Assembly: GCF_000373565.1 (NCBI RefSeq)
Contig: NZ_KB891797.1
Coordinates: 716,487 to 780,486, forward strand
DNA length: 64,000 nucleotides
Direction of reading: 5' to 3'
Origin: Streptomyces sp. HmicA12
GTDB lineage: Bacteria > Actinomycetota > Actinomycetes > Streptomycetales > Streptomycetaceae
Position numbers and translations under genes: made by a program
Shown: positions 26,671-33,864 of the stretch, one piece after another
Position numbering within the stretch: the stretch's first letter is position 1
Layout of the letters: each line of letters begins with the position of its first letter
The notes under the pieces: generated by a model
Told to the model about the DNA's origin: nothing
The model's input: only the letters and a program-made list of their open reading frames with translations
The model's database searches: none

Positions 26671-27978
26671 GTGCCAGCAAGGAACCAGAAGCAGTCACGG
26701 ATCGCCGTGCTCGCGGACTCCGACACCCGATGGAAATGGGGGTCGCTCACCGCCTCCCGCATCGCCCCCGAGGGCGCCGCCCTCGACGGCTACCTGCTGC
26801 GCGGCCGCTCCACCCCGACCGCCCGGCAGCTCCGGGAGGTCGGCGTCCGCGCGGACAGCCTCCGCGAGGTCACCGCGGTCGAGTTCCTCCGTGACATGCA
26901 GCGTGCGCCCGGTGCGTACGACGTGGTCGTCCTCGCCCTCGTCGGCGGTGGCGTCCAGGCCGTACTGCACGGACTCGCCCACGCCTGGGCGGAGTCGGCC
27001 GACCGGCCCGTCGTCGTCACCGGATACGTCGGCGTCGTCTACGAGAAGCTCGCCGACGGACTGCTCCTGCGCCACGGCGCGGACGTCGTCCTCGCCAACT
27101 CGGCGTACGACGCGGACCGGTTCCGCGCCGTGTACGAGGGAGTGGGCGCCGACGCCTCGTCGGTCACGGAGTGCGCGCTGCCGTTCCTCGGCGGCGCGCG
27201 CTACACCGACGCGCACGACCCGTACACGGTCGTCTTCGCCGCCCAGCCGTCCGTCCCGGACACGGCCGCCGACCGGCTCTACCTCCTCGACCGCCTGGTC
27301 CGGCACGCCCGGTCGCACCCCGAGCGCGAGGTGCTCCTCAAGCTGCGCAGCAGGCCCGGGGAGCACACCACGCACATCGAGGAGATCCCCTACCAGAAGC
27401 TCGCGCAGCGCATCGACCTCCCCGCCAACTTCCGTCTCGTGTACGGGAACATGGGCGAGGTCCTCGACCGCACCGACCTGCTGGTCACGGTCAGCTCGAC
27501 GGCGGCGCTCGAATCCCTGCACCGGCGCATCCCGACCGCGCTCCTCACCGACCTCGGTGTCCGGGAAGCGCTCGGCAACCACCACTTCACCGGCTCCAAC
27601 TGCCTTGTTTCGTGGGACCAGTTGGACGCCGGACTGTGCCCCGAGGCCGACCCCGCCTGGGTCGCCCGGCAGGGCGTCGCCGCCGACGGCACGTACGAGA
27701 GCGCCTTCGACGGCGCGCGTGCCAAGGTCGCAGCCCTCCTGGCCCACGAGCGGCCGGCGCTCGCCCCCTACTACAGCCGCACCACCGCCCCCGGCTACCT
27801 GCCGCGCGTCCTCGCCCGGCACCACCTCGCGCCCGACGGCAGCCCGCTGCCCGGCGCGCCCGCCGGCGACAAGGATCCGGGCCCCGTGCGGCAGATCGTC
27901 CGCCGGGCCGCGCGCGGCGCCTACCGGCACGGCGTGCAGCGCGTCGCCCCCGTGATCCGGCGGATGGGGGAGCTGTGA
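26671..27978 (+). CDS. DUF6716 putative glycosyltransferase
   Basis: This 435-aa protein has a two-Rossmann (GT-B-like) layout. The N-terminus is RIAVLADSDTRWKWGSLTAS, the middle has PVVVTGYVGVVYEKLADGLL and DVVLANSAYDADRFR, and the C-terminal half has LLKLRSRPGEHTTHIEEIPY and DLLVTVSSTAALESLHRRIP, the donor-site Ser/Thr loop. I recall this family as DUF6716. The GTG at 26671 has no ribosome site. A TAAC-like -10 about 10 bp upstream suggests a leaderless mRNA (inferred). A longer start at 26632 cannot be excluded. It heads the operon with the neuA and neuB homologues. Confidence 0.78.
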   Translation: MPARNQKQSRIAVLADSDTRWKWGSLTASRIAPEGAALDGYLLRGRSTPTARQLREVGVRADSLREVTAVEFLRDMQRAPGAYDVVVLALVGGGVQAVLHGLAHAWAESADRPVVVTGYVGVVYEKLADGLLLRHGADVVLANSAYDADRFRAVYEGVGADASSVTECALPFLGGARYTDAHDPYTVVFAAQPSVPDTAADRLYLLDRLVRHARSHPEREVLLKLRSRPGEHTTHIEEIPYQKLAQRIDLPANFRLVYGNMGEVLDRTDLLVTVSSTAALESLHRRIPTALLTDLGVREALGNHHFTGSNCLVSWDQLDAGLCPEADPAWVARQGVAADGTYESAFDGARAKVAALLAHERPALAPYYSRTTAPGYLPRVLARHHLAPDGSPLPGAPAGDKDPGPVRQIVRRAARGAYRHGVQRVAPVIRRMGEL

Positions 27979-28016
27979 GCACCCATCTCGACCAACTCCC
28001 CGAAGGAGAAGCGCAC

Positions 28017-29336
28017 ATGACCGAAACGGAAGCGGTCGACGCCGCCCCCGTACGCCGCGTGCTCGCGGTGATCCCCGCCCGTGGCGGCTCCAAGGGAGTG
28101 CCGGCCAAGAACCTCGCCCCGGTCGGCGGCGTGCCCCTGGTGGCGCGGGCCGTCCGCGAATGCCGGGCCACCCGGTTCGTCACCGACGTCGTGGTCTCCA
28201 CGGACGACGCGGCGATCGCCGCCGCGGCCCGCGAGGCCGGCGCGGAGGTCGTGACCCGGCCCACCGCCATCGCGGGCGACAAGTCCAGCTCCGAGGCGGC
28301 CGTGCTGCACGCCATGGACGCGCACGAGGCGCTGCACGGCGCCGCCGTCGACATCGTCCTCCTCGTCCAGTGCACCAGCCCCTTCCTCGTACGCGACGAC
28401 ATCGACGGCGTCGTCCGGGCGGTCGCCGACGACGGCGCCGACAGCGCGCTGACCGTGGCGCCCTTCCACGGCTTCGTGTGGCGCGACGCGGCCGACGAGC
28501 CCGAGGCCGTCGCCGCGCGGCGTGCCCGCGCGGCCCGGTCCGGGGAGGGCGGCACCGTGGCCGTCCTCGCCGACCCGCTCACCGGCGGCGGCTACGGCGT
28601 CAACCACGACAAGTCCTTCCGCCAGATGCGCCAGGACCGCCCCCAGGACCTTCTGGAGACCGGCGCCGTGTACGCGATGGAGGCCACCGGCTTCCGCCGC
28701 CACGAGCACCGCTTCTTCGGCCGTACGGACCTCGTCCGCACCGACCCCGCCCGGGTCCTGGAGATCGACGACCCGCACGACCTGGCCCGCGCCCGCGCGC
28801 TGGCCCCCCTCCTCGACCAGCGCGTCCTTCCCTCGATGGAAGACATCGACGCGGTCGTCCTCGACTTCGACGGCACCCAGACCGACGACCGGGTGCTGAT
28901 CGACTCCGACGGACGGGAGTTCGTCACCGTGCACCGCGGTGACGGCCTCGGCATCGCGGCCCTCCGCAGGAGCGGCCTGCACCTGCTGATCCTGTCCACG
29001 GAGGTGAACCCTGTGGTCGCCGCCCGGGCCCGGAAGCTCAAGATCCCGGTCCTGCACGGCATCGACCGCAAGGACCTCGCACTGAAGCAGTGGTGCGAGG
29101 AGCAGGGCATCGCGCCGGAGCGCGTGCTCTACGTCGGCAACGACGTCAACGACCTCCCCGTGTTCGGCCTCGTCGGCTGGCCCGTGGCGGTCGCCAGTGC
29201 CCATGACGTCGTGCGCGACGCCGCACGCGCCGTCACCACCGTCCCCGGTGGCGAAGGCGCGATCCGGGAGATCGCGGGCTGGCTCCTCGGCCCCTCTCTC
29301 GCCTCTCCCGACACCCTCAAGCCGCTCGACAAGTAA
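28017..29336 (+). CDS. neuA: Acylneuraminate (Kdn-type) cytidylyltransferase fused to HAD phosphatase
   Basis: The ATG at 28017 has GAAGGAG upstream. Of 439 residues, about 10-230 form the CMP-nonulosonate synthetase domain (VIPARGGSKGVPAKNLAPVG, LLVQCTSPFLVRDDID). About 280-425 form a KDO-8-P phosphatase-like HAD domain with intact motifs: DFDGTQTDD (nucleophile DxD), LLILST, and GNDVNDLPV. The fusion suggests that it dephosphorylates a 9-phospho nonulosonic acid and then activates the product with CTP. Animal CMP-sialate synthetases carry a similar but catalytically altered tail. Its partner NeuB follows 14 bp downstream. Confidence 0.9.
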   Translation: MTETEAVDAAPVRRVLAVIPARGGSKGVPAKNLAPVGGVPLVARAVRECRATRFVTDVVVSTDDAAIAAAAREAGAEVVTRPTAIAGDKSSSEAAVLHAMDAHEALHGAAVDIVLLVQCTSPFLVRDDIDGVVRAVADDGADSALTVAPFHGFVWRDAADEPEAVAARRARAARSGEGGTVAVLADPLTGGGYGVNHDKSFRQMRQDRPQDLLETGAVYAMEATGFRRHEHRFFGRTDLVRTDPARVLEIDDPHDLARARALAPLLDQRVLPSMEDIDAVVLDFDGTQTDDRVLIDSDGREFVTVHRGDGLGIAALRRSGLHLLILSTEVNPVVAARARKLKIPVLHGIDRKDLALKQWCEEQGIAPERVLYVGNDVNDLPVFGLVGWPVAVASAHDVVRDAARAVTTVPGGEGAIREIAGWLLGPSLASPDTLKPLDK

Positions 29337-29350
29337 GGAACGTACTCACC

Positions 29351-30292
29351 ATGTCTGTCCTCAACTCCCGCCTCCGCACCTTCGGTTCGCGCACCGCGGG
29401 CCCCGGCCGGCCCGTCTACATCACCGGTGAGATCGGCATCAACCACAACGGTGACCTGGAGAACGCGTTCAAGCTGATCGACGTCGCCGCCGAGGCCGGC
29501 TGCGACGCCGTCAAGTTCCAGAAGCGCACCCCGGAGATCTGCACCCCGCGCGACCAGTGGGACATCGAGCGGGACACCCCCTGGGGCCGGATGACGTACA
29601 TCGACTACCGCCACCGCGTCGAGTTCGGCGAGGACGAGTACCGCCGGATCGACGAGCACTGCAAGAAGCGCGGCATCGACTGGTTCGCCTCCCCGTGGGA
29701 CACCGAGGCCGTCGCCTTCCTGGAGAAGTTCGACGTCCCCGCCCACAAGGTCGCCTCCGCCTCCCTCACCGACGACGAGCTGCTGCGCGCCCTGCGCGCC
29801 ACCGGCCGCACCGTCATCCTCTCCACCGGCATGTCGACGCCGAAGCAGATCCGGCACGCCGTCGAGGTCCTCGGCAGCGACAACATCCTGATGTGCCACG
29901 CCACGTCGACGTACCCCTCGGTCGCCGAGGAGCTCAACCTCCGCGTCATCAACACCCTCCAGGCCGAGTACCCGAACGTCCCGATCGGCTACTCCGGCCA
30001 CGAGACCGGCCTGCAGACCACGCTCGCCGCCGTCGCCCTGGGCGCCACCTTCGTCGAGCGCCACATCACCCTCGACCGCGCCATGTGGGGCTCCGACCAG
30101 GCCGCCTCCGTCGAGCCGCAGGGCCTGCAGCGCCTCGTCCGCGACATCCGCACCATCGAGGCCTCCCTCGGTGACGGCGTCAAGAAGGTCTACGAGTCCG
30201 AGCTCGGCCCGATGAAGAAGCTGCGCCGCGTCGCGGGCGTCGTCGCCGAGTCGGAGATCGCCGTCGCCGCCGGTGAGCCGGTCGGCGTCTGA
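29351..30292 (+). CDS. neuB: Nonulosonic acid (sialic acid/Kdn) synthase, short NeuB form
   Basis: This enzyme condenses PEP with a hexose or hexosamine to make a nine-carbon acid. Its 313 residues form a TIM barrel with YITGEIGINHNGDLENAFKL, CDAVKFQKRTPEICTP, ASPWDTEAVAFLEKF, ILSTGMSTPKQI and GYSGHETGLQTTLAAVALGA followed by VERHITLDR. The C-terminal SAF (antifreeze-like) domain of typical NeuB, about 60 residues, is missing, although the protein ends cleanly in a stop. With no NeuC or legionaminate genes nearby, and a phosphatase fused to NeuA, mannose-6-phosphate to Kdn-9-phosphate is a likely reaction (inferred). Confidence 0.9.
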   Translation: MSVLNSRLRTFGSRTAGPGRPVYITGEIGINHNGDLENAFKLIDVAAEAGCDAVKFQKRTPEICTPRDQWDIERDTPWGRMTYIDYRHRVEFGEDEYRRIDEHCKKRGIDWFASPWDTEAVAFLEKFDVPAHKVASASLTDDELLRALRATGRTVILSTGMSTPKQIRHAVEVLGSDNILMCHATSTYPSVAEELNLRVINTLQAEYPNVPIGYSGHETGLQTTLAAVALGATFVERHITLDRAMWGSDQAASVEPQGLQRLVRDIRTIEASLGDGVKKVYESELGPMKKLRRVAGVVAESEIAVAAGEPVGV

Positions 30293-30365
30293 TCCACCAA
30301 GTCCCAGGCGGTTCGGCGGAGTTCACGCGCCGGACCGCCACGGCGTCCCTCGGGAGGGTCGCAGC

Positions 30366-31391
30366 ATGTCCGGCAGCAGTACGTTGTGCTTCGTCGAGAG
30401 TCCGGTCCAGCTCCTCAACGTCCTCGAATGGGCGCACATCGACGGTGGCGAGGTCACGATCGTCGTGCTCTCGCCCACCGACCCGATGACCCGCGGCCAA
30501 CTGCGCCGGGTCGCCGAACTCGCGCGCGGGGAAGGCCACTCGGTGCGCTGGGAAGAGGCGCGCGGCGGCGCGGCCGCCCCGTTCCAGACGATCGGCGGCC
30601 TCGCGGGCCCGCTCCGCGCGGCGGACCGGATCGTGATCGGCGACCCGTTCTCCCGCTACGTACAGCTGCTCCTGACGATCACCCGGGCCCGCGACCTCGT
30701 CGTCGTCGACGACGGCACCGCCACCATGGAGTTCGTCACCCAACTCGCCCGCGGGGAACGGTTCGTGCGCTGGCACCGGCGCGGCGGCCGGCCCGGCCCG
30801 CGCGACATCGCCTTCGGCCCGGTCGCCTCCGCGGCCCGCCGCAGGCTCACCCCGCGGCCGGGCGGCCGCACGGTGTCCCTGTTCACGTCCATGCCGGTGG
30901 ACGGGGTCCCGGACGGGGTGACCGTGGTGCCGAACGCGTACGCGTGGACGCGGGCCCGGTTCGGCCCGCCGCGCCTGACGCGCGGCGCCGACCTGGTCGG
31001 CACCTCCCTGGTGGAGACGGGAGTCGTGGACATGGACCGCTATGTGCAGGCGGTCCGCGAACTCTCCGCCGCCCACGGCGCCACCCGCTACTTCGCGCAC
31101 CGCCGCGAGAGCGCCGACAAACTGCACCGCCTCGCCGTCGAGACCGGCCTGGAGATCGTCCGCCCGGACCTGCCCCTGGAGCTGATCGCCCGCCGGGGGC
31201 CCATAGGCCGTACGATCCTCAGCTTCCCGTCGACCGTGGTGCACACCCTGCCGATCGCCCTCGCCGGTACGGACGTCAAGGTCGCGGTCTGCGAGATCGA
31301 CCCGGCCTGGCTGAGCGAGGGCGTGTCCGACCACGCGCAGGGGTTCCTGGCGGGGATCGCGGGGTCGGCGCGCGGGGTGCGGGCGGTGTGA
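30366..31391 (+). CDS. Sialyltransferase-like glycosyltransferase (GT52/polysialyltransferase-like)
   Basis: This 341-aa protein starts STLCFVESPVQLLNVLEWAH, a pattern typical of GT52/polysialyltransferase-type enzymes that open with a V/T-E-S/T-P-x-Q motif. Later blocks are RIVIGDPFSRYVQLLLTITR, DLVVVDDGTATMEF and a C-terminal FAHRRESADKLHRLAVETGL followed by SFPSTVVHTLPIAL. The HR-E and S-T motifs match the donor site of this superfamily. GGGAGGG precedes the ATG. It is the fourth gene of the DUF6716-neuA-neuB unit. The exact CAZy family is uncertain. Confidence 0.7.
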   Translation: MSGSSTLCFVESPVQLLNVLEWAHIDGGEVTIVVLSPTDPMTRGQLRRVAELARGEGHSVRWEEARGGAAAPFQTIGGLAGPLRAADRIVIGDPFSRYVQLLLTITRARDLVVVDDGTATMEFVTQLARGERFVRWHRRGGRPGPRDIAFGPVASAARRRLTPRPGGRTVSLFTSMPVDGVPDGVTVVPNAYAWTRARFGPPRLTRGADLVGTSLVETGVVDMDRYVQAVRELSAAHGATRYFAHRRESADKLHRLAVETGLEIVRPDLPLELIARRGPIGRTILSFPSTVVHTLPIALAGTDVKVAVCEIDPAWLSEGVSDHAQGFLAGIAGSARGVRAV

Positions 31392-31495
31392 CGACGGGCG
31401 AGCAGCCGCCGCCCGCCTCGCATCCCCTTGCGTGCCGCTTCCCGGCGGGCGTCCGGCACGTCGCCTCACCTCTTCCGGCGAGAGGGATCAAACCG

Positions 31496-31526
31496 CTGGA
31501 CGGCTCCGGCGGGCGCCGCCTAGCCT
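31496..31526 (+). promoter_or_regulatory. Predicted promoter of efflux leader transcript
   Basis: CTGGAC (31496-31501) and TAGCCT (31521-31526) are separated by 19 bp and fit weak -35/-10 boxes. Initiation about 7 bases later would fall at 31533-31535, at the ATG of a short leader ORF, giving a nearly leaderless message. Confidence 0.4.
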
Positions 31527-31534
31527 TCCTGCCC

Positions 31535-31606
31535 ATGAGCAGCCCCGAGTCCGACAGACTCCGGCCACCGGCAGCCGTCCGGTGGCCCTTCTCCGCGCAG
31601 CGTTGA
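31535..31606 (+). CDS. Possible leader peptide (23 aa) for chloramphenicol-type efflux gene
   Basis: A short ORF beginning MSSPESDRLRPPAAV ends at TGA 31604-31606, 93 bp before the efflux gene. Known cmx/cmlR genes of actinobacteria are preceded by a short leader peptide that begins MSTSKNADK and mediates ribosome-stalling attenuation. The similar MSS..(S/D) opening, the nearly leaderless position and the hairpin inside this ORF support the same arrangement. It is not proven to be translated, and codon use alone would not single it out. Confidence 0.45.
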   Translation: MSSPESDRLRPPAAVRWPFSAQR

Positions 31607-31695
31607 GGCGTCCCGCCTCCGCCGACGCCTGCCCTCGCCACCGCCCGGACTGCCGTACCGCGACCCTTCCCTCTCGCTCGTACGGTCACGGAGTC
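31557..31695 (+). promoter_or_regulatory. Possible attenuator: leader hairpin and Shine-Dalgarno sequestering helix
   Basis: GGCCACCGG (31563-31571) and CCGGTGGCC (31579-31587) form a perfect 9-bp hairpin inside the leader ORF. GACTCCG (31557-31563) is complementary to CGGAGTC (31689-31695), which contains the efflux gene's GGAG ribosome site. A ribosome stalled early in the leader would cover 31557-31571 and free the ribosome site. The switch model is inferred from these pairings. Confidence 0.4.
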
Positions 31696-31699
31696 CGCT

Positions 31700-32887
31700 G
31701 TGCCCTTCGTCCTTCCCCTGCTCGCCCTTGCCGTCTTCGCGCAAGGCACCTCCGAGTTCATGCTGTCCGGGCTCGTCCCGGACATCGCCCATGACCTGGG
31801 CGTGTCCGTCCCCGCCGCCGGCTCGCTCACCTCGGCCTTCGCCCTCGGCATGATCGTCGGGGCACCGGCGACGGCGCTGCTCGCACGCCGCAGGCCACGC
31901 CGCGAAGCCCTGTGCGGGACGCTGCTCGTCTTCCTGCTGGCGCACGTCGTGGGGGCGCTCACCTCCGCCTACGGCGTCCTGCTCGCCACCCGGGTCGTGG
32001 CGGCCCTGGCCAACGCCGGATTCCTCGCCGTCGCCCTCGCCACCGCCGCGTCCCTGGCCGCCCCGGACGCCAAGGGCCGCGCCACCTCGATCCTCCTGGG
32101 CGGCACCACGCTCGCCTGCGTCGCCGGAGTGCCGGGCGGGGCGCTGCTCGGTCAACTCCTCGGCTGGCGGGTCGCGTTCTGGGCCGTGGCCGCGCTGTGC
32201 CTGCCCGCGCTCGTCGCGGTCGTGCGGTGGGTTCCGGCGGCCGACGACGCCCTCGACGAGGGGACCGCCCCCGGGAACGTACGCGACGAGGCCCGCGCCC
32301 TGCGCTCGCCGCGCCTGCTCACCGTCCTCGTGCTCGGCGCCCTCGTGAACGCGGCGACCTTCTGCACGTTCACGTACCTGGCGTCCCTGGCGACGGACGT
32401 GACCGGCATCGACCCGGGCCGGGTGCCGGTGCTCCTCGCGCTCTTCGGCCTCGGCTCCTTCGCGGGCGTCATGGCGGCGGGCCGCTGGTCGGACGCCCGG
32501 CCCACGCCGGTGCTCGTGGGCGGCGGGGCGGCACTGCTCGCGGGCTGGGTGCTGTTCGCGTACGCGGCGGACAGCGTCCCGGCCACCCTCCTGCTCGCCT
32601 TCGCCCAGGGCGCCCTGTCCTTCGCCGTCGGCTCCACACTGATCGCGCGGGCCCTGTACGCGGCGTCCGGCGCCCCGAACCTGGCGGGCGGCTGCGCGAC
32701 GGCGGCGCTCAACGTCGGTGCGGCGCTGGGCCCTTGGGCCGGCGGCCTGGTCATCGACGGCGGGCTCGGGTACCGGGCCGTGGCGGGCGTGAGCGCGGTG
32801 CTCGTGGCGGCGGCGTTCGTGGTCGGGGGCGCGGGCGCGACGGCCCGTGCGGCACGTCGGCGTACGGCTTCGCGACCCGGCGCGTGA
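31700..32887 (+). CDS. MFS drug exporter, Cmx/CmlR chloramphenicol-efflux type
   Basis: This 395-aa transporter has 12 predicted spans and opens VPFVLPLLALAVFAQGTSEF MLSGLVPDIA, nearly the signature of Cmx/CmlR efflux pumps of Streptomyces and Corynebacterium. The motif-A-like loop (LARRRPRRE), motif C-like GGTTLACVAGVPGGALLGQL and the C-terminal GGCATAALNVGAALGPWAGG fit drug:H+ antiporters. The GTG has GGAG 6 bases upstream, and that site can pair with an upstream leader. Chloramphenicol or florfenicol export is inferred from family. It is the only obvious resistance gene in the window. Confidence 0.85.
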   Translation: MPFVLPLLALAVFAQGTSEFMLSGLVPDIAHDLGVSVPAAGSLTSAFALGMIVGAPATALLARRRPRREALCGTLLVFLLAHVVGALTSAYGVLLATRVVAALANAGFLAVALATAASLAAPDAKGRATSILLGGTTLACVAGVPGGALLGQLLGWRVAFWAVAALCLPALVAVVRWVPAADDALDEGTAPGNVRDEARALRSPRLLTVLVLGALVNAATFCTFTYLASLATDVTGIDPGRVPVLLALFGLGSFAGVMAAGRWSDARPTPVLVGGGAALLAGWVLFAYAADSVPATLLLAFAQGALSFAVGSTLIARALYAASGAPNLAGGCATAALNVGAALGPWAGGLVIDGGLGYRAVAGVSAVLVAAAFVVGGAGATARAARRRTASRPGA

Positions 32888-32891
32888 AAGG

Positions 32892-32933
32892 GGCGGCGTA
32901 CTCCGACCTGGTGCCATGTCGGAGTACGCCGCC
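32892..32933. terminator. Bidirectional hairpin terminator
   Basis: A perfect 16-bp stem (32892-32907 with 32918-32933, 10-base loop) lies between the convergent efflux gene and the DUF4097 gene. Confidence 0.8.
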
Positions 32934-32957
32934 GGGGGCGTGGGCCGCGCGGCCGGT

Positions 32958-33629
32958 TCAGAGGCTGCGGGCGGTGATGTCGCCGTAGGCGGTGGTCGCG
33001 TGGACGGTCAGGTCGCTGCCGGCGCCCGCGCTGTTCTTGAGCGCGTTCTGGATCCGGCCGTAGCCGGTGCCGGCGTCGAGGGCGGCCGAGACGCCGGGGG
33101 CGGCGCCGACGTTCACGTCACCGGACTCGGTGCGCAGGGTGAGCGTGCCGCGCACCGCCTCGGTGACGGTCAGGTCGCCCTGCAGGGTGCTGATCTCGGC
33201 GTTCCCGCCCAGGCGGCCGACCGAGACGTCGCCGTCCTTGAGGGAGAGCCGGACGTCGGCGGCCTCGTCGAGCTTGACGGGGCCCTGCGCGCTCTCGAAG
33301 GTGACGTCGCCGAGGCGCCCGACGCCCCGGAGTTCGGCGGCGGCGGCCTTCGCCTCGACGTGCGAGCCGGCCGGCAGCTGCACCGTGACCTCGACGGCGC
33401 CCGAGGAGCCGAAGAGCTGGTTCTTGGCGGCGGGGGCGGCGATCCGCAGCACCCCGTCCGCGTAGCCGACCTCGATCCCCTCGGCGGCCTTCACGTCACG
33501 GCTCTTGGCGGGGTTGGCGGGGCGGATGTCGACGGTGGTGTCGGTCCGGTCGGCGGCGATGAACCGGATGCGTCCCGCGGGGATGTCGAGGACGGTGGAG
33601 ATCGTGGCGGGGGTGGCGAACTTCTGCAT
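32958..33629 (-). CDS. DUF4097-family beta-repeat protein
   Basis: This 223-aa protein is built from repeated short beta strands (ELRGVGRLGDVTFESAQGPV, LSLKDGDVSVGRLGGNAEIS, LTLRTESGDVNVGAAPG, TTAYGDITARSL), the right-handed beta-solenoid pattern of DUF4097. There is no signal peptide and no membrane span. AAGGAGCC precedes the ATG. Its function is unknown; relatives are often next to regulators or in stress-response operons. It is divergent from an HTH/MarR-like regulator, and the intergenic DNA contains five GTTGC-type boxes, so it is very probably that regulator's target. Confidence 0.85.
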   Translation of the reverse strand: MQKFATPATISTVLDIPAGRIRFIAADRTDTTVDIRPANPAKSRDVKAAEGIEVGYADGVLRIAAPAAKNQLFGSSGAVEVTVQLPAGSHVEAKAAAAELRGVGRLGDVTFESAQGPVKLDEAADVRLSLKDGDVSVGRLGGNAEISTLQGDLTVTEAVRGTLTLRTESGDVNVGAAPGVSAALDAGTGYGRIQNALKNSAGAGSDLTVHATTAYGDITARSL

Positions 33630-33665
33630 CGTGGGCTCCTTGACTCGTTGTTTCCGATGAATGAA

Positions 33666-33694
33666 ACGCTACGTTGCATTCGCGGAGCTGGCAA
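33666..33694 (-). promoter_or_regulatory. Predicted promoter of DUF4097 gene
   Basis: On the minus strand, TTGCCA (33694-33689) and TAGCGT (33671-33666) are separated by exactly 17 bp. A CGTTGCA box (33672-33678) lies in the spacer, and the GCAACG-N4-CGTTGC repeat overlaps the -35, so a repressor could occlude it. Confidence 0.55.
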
Positions 33695-33706
33695 CGAGTT
33701 CGTTGC
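33691..33706. promoter_or_regulatory. GTTGC operator, inverted repeat GCAACG-N4-CGTTGC
   Basis: This is a perfect 6-bp inverted repeat with a 4-base spacer, overlapping the predicted -35 of the DUF4097 promoter. The half-site CGTTGC recurs four more times in 33672-33794. Confidence 0.65.
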
Positions 33707-33741
33707 GCTTGGATCAGGTAATGGCAGGTGAAAGGCATGAA

Positions 33742-33755
33742 ATCGTTGCAACGAT
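33742..33755. promoter_or_regulatory. GTTGC operator, 14-bp perfect palindrome
   Basis: ATCGTTGCAACGAT is fully self-complementary. It lies midway between the two divergent promoters and shares the CGTTGC half-site with 33691-33706. Confidence 0.7.
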
Positions 33756-33787
33756 ATCTCGCCTAACGCAACGGATCGCACCCCGTA

Positions 33788-33819
33788 CGTTGCAATGGAA
33801 TGAAGGTGAACGCTATAGT
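33788..33819 (+). promoter_or_regulatory. Predicted promoter of HTH/MarR-like gene with overlapping GTTGC box
   Basis: TTGCAA (33790-33795) and TATAGT (33814-33819) have an 18-bp spacer. The -35 is part of a CGTTGCA box (33788-33794), suggesting autoregulation by the downstream gene product. Confidence 0.6.
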
Positions 33820-33864
33820 CGGCGCGGTCGGGAACAGTGATGGAGCAGTGCGAAGGAGACCGCG

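Noticed and set aside
15583..31391. Antibiotic biosynthetic gene cluster
   Set aside because: No polyketide, peptide or terpene core enzyme is present; the gene content is that of a surface glycopolymer locus.
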